NCBI GenBank assembly: GCA_934691935.1
Contig: CAKUTH010000001.1
Span: forward strand, 310,001-374,000
DNA length: 64,000 bases
Source of the DNA: an uncultured Candidatus Melainabacteria bacterium
GTDB taxonomy: Bacteria; Cyanobacteriota; Vampirovibrionia; Gastranaerophilales; Gastranaerophilaceae
Direction: 5' to 3'
Part shown: in pieces, positions 34,764 to 42,565 of the stretch
Position numbering within the stretch: the first letter of the stretch is position 1
Layout of the letters: each line of letters opens with the position of its first letter
Notes under the pieces: model-generated
Told to the model about the DNA's origin: nothing
The model's database searches: none
What the model saw: only the letters and a program-made list of their open reading frames with translations
Program-made: the position numbers and the translations under genes

Positions 34764-34824
34764 AACTAAATTTAACCACTAACCGCATCAAAAATAATTG
34801 CGCATATAGGTTAATACTATCGGA

Positions 34825-34858
34825 TAAAAAATAAAGTCCTCAAATTGAGGACTTTATT
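34825..34858 (-). terminator. Terminator of the NhaD/ArsB-type permease operon
   Basis: The minus strand carries ATAAAGTCCTC-AATTT-GAGGACTTTAT followed by TTTTTT, 5 bases after the stop at 34864. Confidence 0.85.
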
Positions 34859-34863
34859 AAAAA

Positions 34864-36189
34864 TTAGTGAAGAAATCTCAAATAAATATAAGTTGAACTT
34901 ATCACAAGAGAAATGAGCATCGTCGCAACACCATATTTCAAGAATTTCATAAATGGGATTGGGTAACCTTTGTGTGCTGAAGTTTCCGAAACAATTACGT
35001 TTGCCGCAGCTCCAATAATTGTCATGTTACCACCAAGGCAAGCTCCGAGTGACAAACACCACCATAGAGGGTAAGCATAATCTGCTCCCATTGTTTTTTG
35101 GATTTGCAAAATCATAGGTGTCATTGTTGCCGTATAAGGAATATTATCAATTATCCCTGAAATAAAACCTGATGCCCAAAGAATAATCATTGCAGTTGCT
35201 TCTTGAGAGCCTTTTGTAACGTTCAAAATCCATTGTGCCATCAATGCAATTCCACCCGATGCTTCCAAACCACCAATTATTATGAACAAACCGATAAAGA
35301 AAAATATTGTGTTCCATTCAACATCACTTAAAATTTCTTTCGGTTTTTCAAACAACAACAAGAAACTTGCACCAAGCATTGCAGTCACACAAGTTTCAAT
35401 ATGGGTAACATCATGCAACACAAAACCCAAGATAACCAACGCAAGTACAATACCGCTTCTAATCATTAACGGAAAATCTGTTATTGTATTTGAGTTATCC
35501 AAATTCGCAACAGCATTCATTTTTTCTGGAGTTGTTTTCAAAGATTTTCTAAAAATAAAAATCATTAAACATACAACAACCATTAATATAAGGGCTACAA
35601 CGCCTGTCAATTCTTTCAAAAAGTCAGTAAAAGAAAGTCCTGCTGCGCTTCCGATAATTATATTAGGCGGATCACCGATTAATGTAGCAGTTCCGCCAAT
35701 ATTAGATGCAAAAATTTCCGTAATCAAAAAAGGTAATGGATTTATATCCAACTGTTTTGCTATAAAAAATGTTACAGGCATAATTAAAATAACAGTTGTA
35801 ACATTATCCAAAAACGCAGATGTCACTGCTGTAAACACACCTAGGGTGAGTAAAACAACCTTTGGGTGTCCTTTTGTAAATCTTAAAAGTTCATTGGCAA
35901 TCCAATTAAACATACCGCTTCTTGCTGAGATGCTGACAATAATCATCATTGACACAAGCAAAAAGATTACATTAAAATCCACATAATTAATAAAATAATT
36001 GGTATTTACAGTTTCTCCAATAAATTTTGTTTGGCTAACAAGCCCCAACAGAATTGTCAAACCTGCACCTAAAAGTGCAACCGTAACTTTTGGGATTTTT
36101 TCAAGAGCTATAAAAATGTAAGCAACCAATAAAATTAGCGCGGAAATAATTACAGCATGAGATTGAACTAATAAATGTAAATGTTCCAT
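34864..36189 (-). CDS. NhaD/ArsB-family ion transporter
   Basis: The 441-residue membrane protein has about 11-12 helices and the two inverted repeats of the ion transporter superfamily. Signatures are FLDNVTTVILIMPVTFF (about 125) with GGTATLIGDPPNIIIGSAAG (about 158), and SGIIDNIPYTATMTP (about 340) with GACLGGNMTIIGAAANVI near the end. The motifs fit NhaD-type Na+/H+ antiporters and ArsB arsenite exporters alike, so the substrate is open. ATG 36189 with AGGAGAG five bases upstream is chosen over a start seven codons earlier. It is coupled to an OadG-like subunit, which favours a sodium link. Confidence 0.88.
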   Translation of the reverse strand: MEHLHLLVQSHAVIISALILLVAYIFIALEKIPKVTVALLGAGLTILLGLVSQTKFIGETVNTNYFINYVDFNVIFLLVSMMIIVSISARSGMFNWIANELLRFTKGHPKVVLLTLGVFTAVTSAFLDNVTTVILIMPVTFFIAKQLDINPLPFLITEIFASNIGGTATLIGDPPNIIIGSAAGLSFTDFLKELTGVVALILMVVVCLMIFIFRKSLKTTPEKMNAVANLDNSNTITDFPLMIRSGIVLALVILGFVLHDVTHIETCVTAMLGASFLLLFEKPKEILSDVEWNTIFFFIGLFIIIGGLEASGGIALMAQWILNVTKGSQEATAMIILWASGFISGIIDNIPYTATMTPMILQIQKTMGADYAYPLWWCLSLGACLGGNMTIIGAAANVIVSETSAHKGYPIPFMKFLKYGVATMLISLVISSTYIYLRFLH

Positions 36190-36446
36190 TATACTCTCCT
36201 TTGCGCACAAGCAATTGCGATTGCAAGTGCGACTTCACTGTCATCAGTTCTTTTTGTTTTTTTAGATGACTTTTCTTCTTCAATTTCTTCTGGGAAGATT
36301 TCATTTAGCTTAAGAATAAGTTTTGAAGTCCAGTCCATTACAAACACCATGATTGTAAGGAACAGGAATACAACGCCCATACCTATAAGCATGATTACAA
36401 CACCATCTTGAATATTATTCAAAAATGTTTCTATTAACTTTTCCAT
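36189..36446 (-). CDS. OadG-like small membrane subunit (sodium-pump decarboxylase gamma type)
   Basis: The 85-residue product has one membrane helix (about 18-40, VVIMLIGMGVVFLFLTIMVF) followed by a charged linker (EIEEEKSSKKTKR) and the DDSEVALAIAIACA tail typical of OadG. In classical pumps the gamma subunit holds the alpha and beta subunits of oxaloacetate decarboxylase together. Neither subunit lies in this window, and the partner here is a transporter whose start codon overlaps this stop (TAATG). It may serve a decarboxylase encoded elsewhere or act with the transporter. GGAG lies before the ATG. Confidence 0.8.
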   Translation of the reverse strand: MEKLIETFLNNIQDGVVIMLIGMGVVFLFLTIMVFVMDWTSKLILKLNEIFPEEIEEEKSSKKTKRTDDSEVALAIAIACAQRRV

Positions 36447-36524
36447 AAATTCTCCTTTAAAATTTCAAACCAAAACTAAGCGATAGAAAAATCGCATCAT
36501 CAATTAACAATGGGAGAATTGCTC

Positions 36525-36872
36525 TCAAGGAGCTCTGGGGTTTAGCACTGTAGAAATTAACAATCCAGAAGGATTGAAAATTTGCCAGTGTTCAAAAACC
36601 AAATATAAATGAAGTTTTCTGTAAGTATTATTTTCTAACGCAGTACAAATGTTAGAGAAAAGATTTTCCAAATACTGCGACAAATTCAAGTTTGTTGCTG
36701 TTGCAATATAATAATCTGTATTTATTTCGCTATTTTCTACCGAAGCGCAAGACGCCGTAATCTGCGGATTTGCACTCGTTCGGTTAATCTCTGAATTATT
36801 AAACTCAAACGAGGTTAAACTGCAAGATAAAAATACAAATATGAAAGCTATGAATATTAACAACTTTTTCAC
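36525..36872 (-). CDS. Small secreted or lipoprotein-like protein of unknown function
   Basis: The 115-residue frame starts at GTG 36872 and has an N-terminal hydrophobic signal (MKKLLIFIAFIFVFLSCSLT) whose cysteine could be lipidated, although the lipobox (F-L-S-C) is not canonical. The remainder is polar, N/S/T-rich with three further cysteines. The start is supported by TTGTAT-17-TAGAAT ending six bases upstream. No family recognised. It lies between a 60-aa gene and the OadG-like gene on the same strand. Confidence 0.55.
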   Translation of the reverse strand: MKKLLIFIAFIFVFLSCSLTSFEFNNSEINRTSANPQITASCASVENSEINTDYYIATATNLNLSQYLENLFSNICTALENNTYRKLHLYLVFEHWQIFNPSGLLISTVLNPRAP

Positions 36873-36878
36873 GCGAAT

Positions 36879-36907
36879 ATTCTATAATAAAAAATTTTAT
36901 TATACAA
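36879..36907 (-). promoter_or_regulatory. Leaderless-type promoter of the 36.5-kb gene
   Basis: The minus strand has TTGTAT (36902-36907), a 17-base spacer and TAGAAT (36879-36884), six bases before the GTG at 36872. Confidence 0.55.
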
Positions 36908-37082
36908 ATTCAAGATTTCGAGTTTCAAAAGCAGTCAAAAGTCTTTTAGTATCATCAGTTACGCCCTTGCATCTAACCTTAGTTTCTGGATACTTTGCTG
37001 ATGACAAAACCATGACTTTCAAACTGTCAAAGATATTCATACAAGATAAATCAAGCTCTATGTTGTTTCTACAATTTTCCAT
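36900..37082 (-). CDS. 60-residue protein of unknown function
   Basis: The frame from ATG 37082 encodes a soluble 60-residue protein with the phrase LDLSCMNIFDSLKVMVLSSA, a K-Y-P-E-x-K-x-x-C-K motif and the ending TAFETRNLEFV. The mix looks like a real compact protein rather than a chance frame; I recall similar short proteins from this lineage but cannot name a family. A plus-strand frame over the same bases has unlikely composition. No strong ribosome site is visible. Confidence 0.5.
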   Translation of the reverse strand: MENCRNNIELDLSCMNIFDSLKVMVLSSAKYPETKVRCKGVTDDTKRLLTAFETRNLEFV

Positions 37083-37158
37083 AGTAGATTTTTCGTAATT
37101 ATTTTACAAAAATTAAATATTTTGTTTTAATTTCGTCTTTTTATAGGATAATAGAATT

Positions 37159-37635
37159 ATGAAAGATACTGATATTAAACTTGTTGCATTTGACGTAGAT
37201 GGGGTATTGACAGACGGTAGTCTTACTTTTGACGAATTTGGGCACGAATACAAAACTTTTAATGCCAAAGACGGTCAAGGTATCGTAAACTTGAACAACA
37301 ACGGAATTATCACTGCGATAATTACGGCACGCCAAAACGGTACAGTTGAACATAGGGCAAAAAACCTCAATATTAAAGAACTTCATCAAGGTTCTAAAAA
37401 CAAAATTGCAACATTAGAAGAAATTCTAAAAAAATATAATCTTACTTTTGAAAACGTAGCTTATATGGGCGATGATTTACCTGACATTTGCGTTTTGGAA
37501 AAAGTTAAACTAAAAGGCTGTCCAGCAGATGCCGTCGACGAAGTTCGCAGTATTGCAAACTTTATTTCAACGAAAAACGGTGGACGCGGAGCTGTGAGAG
37601 AATTTTGTGACTACATATTGAGGGGAGAAAAATAA
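37159..37635 (+). CDS. kdsC: 3-deoxy-D-manno-octulosonate 8-phosphate phosphatase
   Basis: KdsC removes phosphate from KDO-8-P to give KDO for the LPS core. The 158-residue protein is a cap-less HAD phosphatase with motif I FDVDGVLTDG (about 10-19), motif II ITAR, a Lys in GSKNK and motif IV YMGDDLPD. The C1-type subunit forms tetramers in the family. Together with lpxI and lpxB it supports a Kdo-lipid A. The ATG lies six bases after GATAAT without a Shine-Dalgarno site. Its stop overlaps the queD start by one base. Confidence 0.95.
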   Translation: MKDTDIKLVAFDVDGVLTDGSLTFDEFGHEYKTFNAKDGQGIVNLNNNGIITAIITARQNGTVEHRAKNLNIKELHQGSKNKIATLEEILKKYNLTFENVAYMGDDLPDICVLEKVKLKGCPADAVDEVRSIANFISTKNGGRGAVREFCDYILRGEK

Positions 37636-37997
37636 TGTTTGAAATTAAAACACAAGCGTTTTTCGCGGCTGCACACCACCTTCTAAATTACGAAGGAGAA
37701 TGCGAAAACCAACACGGACATAACTGGATGGTAGAAGCATTCGTTAAAGGAGAAACTCTTGATAAGAGCAACATTTTAATTGACTACAAAGTTTTAAAAA
37801 AAGAATTGAACAATGTTTTGGACATGCTTGATCATAAAGATATAAATGAATTGCCTGAATTTAAAGGGGAAAGTCCATCAAGCGAAATGATTGCATATTT
37901 TATTTATAACAAATTAAAAGAAAGAGTTGTTCAACTCAGCAAAATCAATGTTTGGGAAACTCAAACATCGTGCTGTTCATACTACGAAGAAGATTAG
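37635..37997 (+). CDS. queD: 6-carboxytetrahydropterin synthase QueD
   Basis: QueD turns dihydroneopterin triphosphate into 6-carboxytetrahydropterin, the second step to queuosine. The 120-residue product has the zinc ligands (AAHH near 13, HGH in C-E-N-Q-H-G-H-N), the catalytic Cys24-type residue in GECENQHGH, DYKVLKK and LDHKDIN, and the ending ETQTSCCSY. It is coupled to kdsC (TAATG). No other queuosine genes are in the window. Confidence 0.94.
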   Translation: MFEIKTQAFFAAAHHLLNYEGECENQHGHNWMVEAFVKGETLDKSNILIDYKVLKKELNNVLDMLDHKDINELPEFKGESPSSEMIAYFIYNKLKERVVQLSKINVWETQTSCCSYYEED

Positions 37998-38085
37998 AAC
38001 AACATCATTTTGAAGTTGTTTCAAAATCTGTTATACAATAAGCAAGATTGCTAATGGCTTTGCCACGCAATAACACGGGAGAAAA

Positions 38086-38928
38086 ATGAACCTTATACAA
38101 GCAATATTAATGGGGATAGTTCAGGGTTTGAGTGAATTTTTGCCAATCTCAAGTTCAGCACACCTTGTTTTTACATCAAATTTTTATAAAGTAATTAAAG
38201 GTATTGAAATTGTACAAACTTCAAATGAAGAAGTTTTCTTTGATATTATGGTGCATTTAGGCACTTTGATAGCTGTTTTGATTTTCTTTAGAAAAGATGT
38301 TGCAAACATTTTGAAAGCAATGTGGCATGCTTTTTCCACTAAAGATTGGTCCAATAATGAAGCTAAGCTAGGTTTATTTATTATCGTCGGCACAATAATT
38401 ACCGTCGGCATGGCACTTCCAATCAACAATGTTGCAGAAAAACTGGTCTATTCTCCAGCTATTGTTGGAATTTTGCTTTTCATTACAGGTTTTGCATTAC
38501 TTTATAGTGAATATAAATCAAAAAAAATTGAAGCCAAAAAATCAAAAGTCGATTTAAAAACATCAATTTTTATTGGCATAGCTCAGGGTTTGGCAGCACT
38601 TCCTGGATTTTCACGTTCAGGCTGGACAATTGCAACAGGACTATTTTTTGGATTGGATAGAATGACATCTGCACGTTATTCATTTTTACTAAGTATTCCA
38701 ATCATTCTTGGAGCTTCAATGGTTTATCCTATGTTAAAAATTGACGTGCACGAAGCCATTGGCTATAACTGGCTTGCAATAACTGTAGGTACAATTGTTT
38801 CGGCTATTACGGGTTATATCTGCATCAAATATTTTATGAAATTTATTTCAAAATTTTCTCTTGCAGTTTTCGGATATTACTGTATCCTTGCGGGTTTGGC
38901 TACTGCCATATTTTTTAGTCTTTGTTAA
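38086..38928 (+). CDS. uppP: Undecaprenyl-diphosphatase UppP (BacA)
   Basis: UppP dephosphorylates undecaprenyl diphosphate so that the lipid carrier can be reused in cell wall and surface glycan synthesis. The 280-residue integral membrane protein has both conserved regions: GLSEFLPISSSAHL (about 15-28) with the catalytic Glu and Ser, and LPGFSRSGWTIATGL (about 178-192). It has about 8 helices. GGGAGAAAA is the ribosome site. It is followed by the three-gene cluster at 39-44 kb. Confidence 0.96.
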   Translation: MNLIQAILMGIVQGLSEFLPISSSAHLVFTSNFYKVIKGIEIVQTSNEEVFFDIMVHLGTLIAVLIFFRKDVANILKAMWHAFSTKDWSNNEAKLGLFIIVGTIITVGMALPINNVAEKLVYSPAIVGILLFITGFALLYSEYKSKKIEAKKSKVDLKTSIFIGIAQGLAALPGFSRSGWTIATGLFFGLDRMTSARYSFLLSIPIILGASMVYPMLKIDVHEAIGYNWLAITVGTIVSAITGYICIKYFMKFISKFSLAVFGYYCILAGLATAIFFSLC

Positions 38929-39012
38929 TTATTGTAAAAATGTTTCTGCAACTAACAAAAAAATTTCTTTAGAAACGTTAAACTACTGAACGTTCATGAG
39001 TGTGGAGTAAAG

Positions 39013-40023
39013 ATGCTTTTAGCGGTTAATAATTTAAATAACAAAATAAATTTTTCAGCAAATTCTAAAAAGAAAAAGCTGGAATATAGCCACGACACTC
39101 TTTTAGAGAATAATTTTTCAACTAATTATAAAATTAGTGTGGATAAATTGGGCAACGCTTTCACAATTTATCCTGCAAAAGGCATGAAGGGGAGCAAAAA
39201 CGCTAATTTCTATGAATTTTTAACAATGGGGATTATACCTTATCTGATAGGCAGTGTAACTTTAATGTCCGTTTTTAACACTGCAAACAAGCATTTTGCA
39301 CCATTTGCCAGAACTAAGGCAGCTGCGCTTGGCAACAAAATGGCTCTTGGAGTCCTCTTTTATGGTGCAATGAAAAGCATCTCAAAAGCATTTGTAACAA
39401 AACCCGTTAAAATGCTCACTGGCATTGATACTGAACGCCCTTATGCAAAAGTAATTTACGAACTTCCTGATGACATAAATGATACAGATATTACAAATAT
39501 CGAACACCATAAGGTTTTTGAAAGCGTTGAATTCCCGCGCTGGGACTTGCTTTATGGTGATGAATCAAAGGGAGAAAAACTAAATTTTCGCTATGACAAA
39601 ATCGCTAAGAAATTAGGATTAGGAGAAAATTTAAACGACTCCGATCAAGAAGTGAAGCCAATTGCAAAAGGAATCGTTACAAAAACAAGTTTTGCTAAAA
39701 CCATTTCTTCCTATTTATGGGCTGGAACAGGCGCTGCCTTAGCTTTCCAAAAGCCATGGGAAAATTTCTTTAGTGTTATGAACTTCAAATTTTGGGAACC
39801 AGAAAAGTTTGTAAAAAGTCTAAAATCTTTTGGCAATAATTTTATCAAAAGTGCAAAAGAACTTTGGATTGGTGAAGGCACTGGTATCACAAAGCATGCT
39901 GGTAAAGCGCTTATCGGAATTTCTGCGTTGTCGACAATTTTGGGTGTAGCAAATGCTGTTTCACACAAATCTGTTAACGCTCAAAATACTATAGACAAAA
40001 ACGAAAGGTATGTGGTGGACTAA
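39013..40023 (+). CDS. Lineage-type protein of unknown function, first of three-gene cluster
   Basis: The 336-residue product has no signal peptide. Its start carries INFSANSKKKKLEYS, followed by a membrane-type segment near 75-100 (FLTMGIIPYLIGSVTLMSVF) and another near 300-320 (KALIGISALSTILGVANAV), with mixed helices between. GGAG stands before the ATG. It precedes, with 1 base between stop and start, the 40.0-kb gene. No domain recognised; the layout resembles the 17.8- and 22.5-kb proteins. Confidence 0.75.
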   Translation: MLLAVNNLNNKINFSANSKKKKLEYSHDTLLENNFSTNYKISVDKLGNAFTIYPAKGMKGSKNANFYEFLTMGIIPYLIGSVTLMSVFNTANKHFAPFARTKAAALGNKMALGVLFYGAMKSISKAFVTKPVKMLTGIDTERPYAKVIYELPDDINDTDITNIEHHKVFESVEFPRWDLLYGDESKGEKLNFRYDKIAKKLGLGENLNDSDQEVKPIAKGIVTKTSFAKTISSYLWAGTGAALAFQKPWENFFSVMNFKFWEPEKFVKSLKSFGNNFIKSAKELWIGEGTGITKHAGKALIGISALSTILGVANAVSHKSVNAQNTIDKNERYVVD

Positions 40024-40024
40024 T

Positions 40025-42565
40025 ATGAGTACAAATTTAATTCAAAACTACATACATAAACCGATTCAACAACCGCAAGTTTCGACACAAAAACCGAAAC
40101 CAAATTTTGACATACAACAAGAACTTAACAACAGAACATTTATAAAACCGCTAAAAGGTAAAGGAAAACTCCTTAACGTAAACATTTTATCTGCGCCAAT
40201 TGACACGTTTAAAGATATTAAATACGATATAAAATCTGTAAAACACGCTATGCAAGGGAAAGCAAATGATCACGAATTAGGAAAAATAAATGACCTCGGA
40301 ATGCTTGCAGGCGGACTTGCTATAGCAAGTTATTTATTCACAAAAAAAACTACACCGTTAACCAAAGGTATGGAATTTGTCGGATTTGCATCATTTTTTG
40401 CATCAATGGCAATATGGCCAAAACTTGCAATTCAGCTTCCTGCCTACCTTATCCACGGGGTGAATGTTCAAAAAGAATATCAAGACAGTTTTGGTAGAAA
40501 AAAACCGTTCTATCAAGATCCGCAATTCATTCCTTGGGACTTGTATTCAGATAAAGAAATCGACAAAATCGGTGACCGCTTAAAAGTTCCAAGAGATATC
40601 CCGAACAGACGAGATTTTATACAAGAGAGAATGCGTAAACTCGCAATTCAAAACAATACTTTATGGATGCTGACGGCAGGTTTTGCAACCCCGATTATGA
40701 GTGCATTAATTTGTAATCAAGCTGAACCGATCCTTTTAAAATACCAAAACGAACAAAAGAATAAAAAAGCTGACAATATTTTGGCAAACCTTGAAAGCTA
40801 TTCAACAAAATACCAAACCCACTCAACACAAAAAAGAATAGAAGAAATAATAAAAGCAAATGGCAACAAACCACTAAACAAAGAGCTTTCTGACGCAATC
40901 TTTGAAGCATTGAGCGCCGATATGGATTTTGTTACTTCTGACAGTTTAAAATATGATTTGAAACAAATTCTTTCAGACGGAAAATATTCAATAAACGATA
41001 CCACTGCCAAAAATATTGCACAAAATTTACAACAAAAATTTGCAGGGAAAGAATTTGCTGAAGAATTTTTGGCAACAGTACTTCCTAATGAAAAAGAAAC
41101 ACTCCAACTCCTTACTGATAATGGCTTTATTAATAACAGCTACAAAGGAGTTGAACACACGGCTATCAGCAACAAAATAGTTGATGAAATTATCAAACGC
41201 ACAGAAAATTTCAACGCAACTCATCCTGATTTAGCAGAAGACATTGATTATATTAAAGAACTTATTAACGCTAACAAAACAGAGGAGCATCCGATTATAA
41301 GTGCTTTAAGAAAAACAAAATCTTCTGTTTTAAATGAAGGTATACAAGGCAGATTAAAAGGACTCGCTTCAATTGTGGATGATTTTAGAGCAAAAAATCT
41401 TTCACTTGATGAATATGCGTATATAAAAGTGGGTTCGGCACCTGAAACAGTAATTGCTAACTACTGGAACGGGATTTCTCAAGATTTTATCGAAACACTC
41501 GGAATTACAACAAAAGAACTGGAAAAAGTTAAATTTGACAAAAATCTTATGGGAGCACTTCTTAGAGATAAGTTAGAAACTATAGTTTCTGACAAATCTA
41601 CTTATAACAAGGTTCTTGAACATTTAGTAGAAAAAATTGCTACCATCAACGGTCAAATAAAATCCAGCGATTTGGCATCTCATTTGCTAACAGGCAACAA
41701 CAATTTATCCGTATATGAGGACAAAGTTCAAACTATTTTTGGTGATTTTGCGAACAAATTGAGAGAACAAGGTTTCGGCAAAACGGCAAACGCAATAATC
41801 GGAACTTGGGGCAATGAAAAAGGAAGTTATGTAAACATCCAAAAAGCATTCGCAGAAAACAGATTACTTGGCGTAAAAAGTTCATTTAACAGACTAATAA
41901 GCACATTCGATCTTTACAGACGCATCGCCACAAATCCAAACTCTCTGACACACATCAACGGAGAAATGTCACTTGCCAGAGAGGTGAAAGAAGAACTTAT
42001 TGAGCTTTGCAAAATAATTATGCTCGACGGTCACTCATCAGACTTCGCAACAAAATTTTATATGCACAGAAACCCAACTCCTTCTTCTGATATGAGTCCT
42101 GTTGAAGTTGTAAAAGGCAAAGTTAAAAATAAATACTTCGGACATACTTCAGGCACTGCGGATATTCCATCTGACAAATATTTTTACCAAAACGCTATGA
42201 AATTTATGTTTGGCGATGATATTCACCCTGACACAAAAGCTATTTTAGAAAGAAATATATCTCTAAAAGAAGAATTCTCAAGGTACAGACAACTTGTATG
42301 GAACAGACTTGGTGGCGATAAATATTTTGCAAAACCTCGTCATAGAGTTGCAAACTCTGCATACACAGGCTCTGACATCAAATTTTTATTAACAGGAATA
42401 GCACCAGACGAGCTTTTCTACAAAGCTGGTCAGCAAACCTTCAATACTAAAAAATGGTTAAAAATCTTTGGTGGCTTCGGTGCTGGATTGTTGGCACTAA
42501 CTGTATTTGCACAATTCTTTTTGGGAAAAATCAAACCCCCAAGGCAGGTGAAAAACAATGATTAA
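40025..42565 (+). CDS. Large lineage-type helical protein of unknown function
   Basis: The 846-residue product has no signal peptide. It has a polar Q/P-rich start, two or three hydrophobic segments (about 95-155: GMLAGGLAIASYLF, VGFASFFASMAIWPKLAI), another near 225-240 and one near the end (FGAGLLALTVFAQFFLGKI), with about 550 residues of charged helices between. The start ATG 40025 is preferred because GGTGGA lies before it; an in-frame ATG 15 bases earlier has no ribosome site. The end overlaps the GH13 gene by 8 bases. Function unknown. A membrane-anchored scaffold is a guess. Confidence 0.78.
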   Translation: MSTNLIQNYIHKPIQQPQVSTQKPKPNFDIQQELNNRTFIKPLKGKGKLLNVNILSAPIDTFKDIKYDIKSVKHAMQGKANDHELGKINDLGMLAGGLAIASYLFTKKTTPLTKGMEFVGFASFFASMAIWPKLAIQLPAYLIHGVNVQKEYQDSFGRKKPFYQDPQFIPWDLYSDKEIDKIGDRLKVPRDIPNRRDFIQERMRKLAIQNNTLWMLTAGFATPIMSALICNQAEPILLKYQNEQKNKKADNILANLESYSTKYQTHSTQKRIEEIIKANGNKPLNKELSDAIFEALSADMDFVTSDSLKYDLKQILSDGKYSINDTTAKNIAQNLQQKFAGKEFAEEFLATVLPNEKETLQLLTDNGFINNSYKGVEHTAISNKIVDEIIKRTENFNATHPDLAEDIDYIKELINANKTEEHPIISALRKTKSSVLNEGIQGRLKGLASIVDDFRAKNLSLDEYAYIKVGSAPETVIANYWNGISQDFIETLGITTKELEKVKFDKNLMGALLRDKLETIVSDKSTYNKVLEHLVEKIATINGQIKSSDLASHLLTGNNNLSVYEDKVQTIFGDFANKLREQGFGKTANAIIGTWGNEKGSYVNIQKAFAENRLLGVKSSFNRLISTFDLYRRIATNPNSLTHINGEMSLAREVKEELIELCKIIMLDGHSSDFATKFYMHRNPTPSSDMSPVEVVKGKVKNKYFGHTSGTADIPSDKYFYQNAMKFMFGDDIHPDTKAILERNISLKEEFSRYRQLVWNRLGGDKYFAKPRHRVANSAYTGSDIKFLLTGIAPDELFYKAGQQTFNTKKWLKIFGGFGAGLLALTVFAQFFLGKIKPPRQVKNND

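Noticed and set aside
35282..35986. 234-residue plus-strand frame in the NhaD/ArsB-type gene
   Set aside because: Antisense shadow of a well-supported transporter gene.
36841..37098. 85-residue plus-strand frame
   Set aside because: Covers the 60-residue minus-strand gene and the start of the 36.5-kb gene; composition implausible and no ribosome site.
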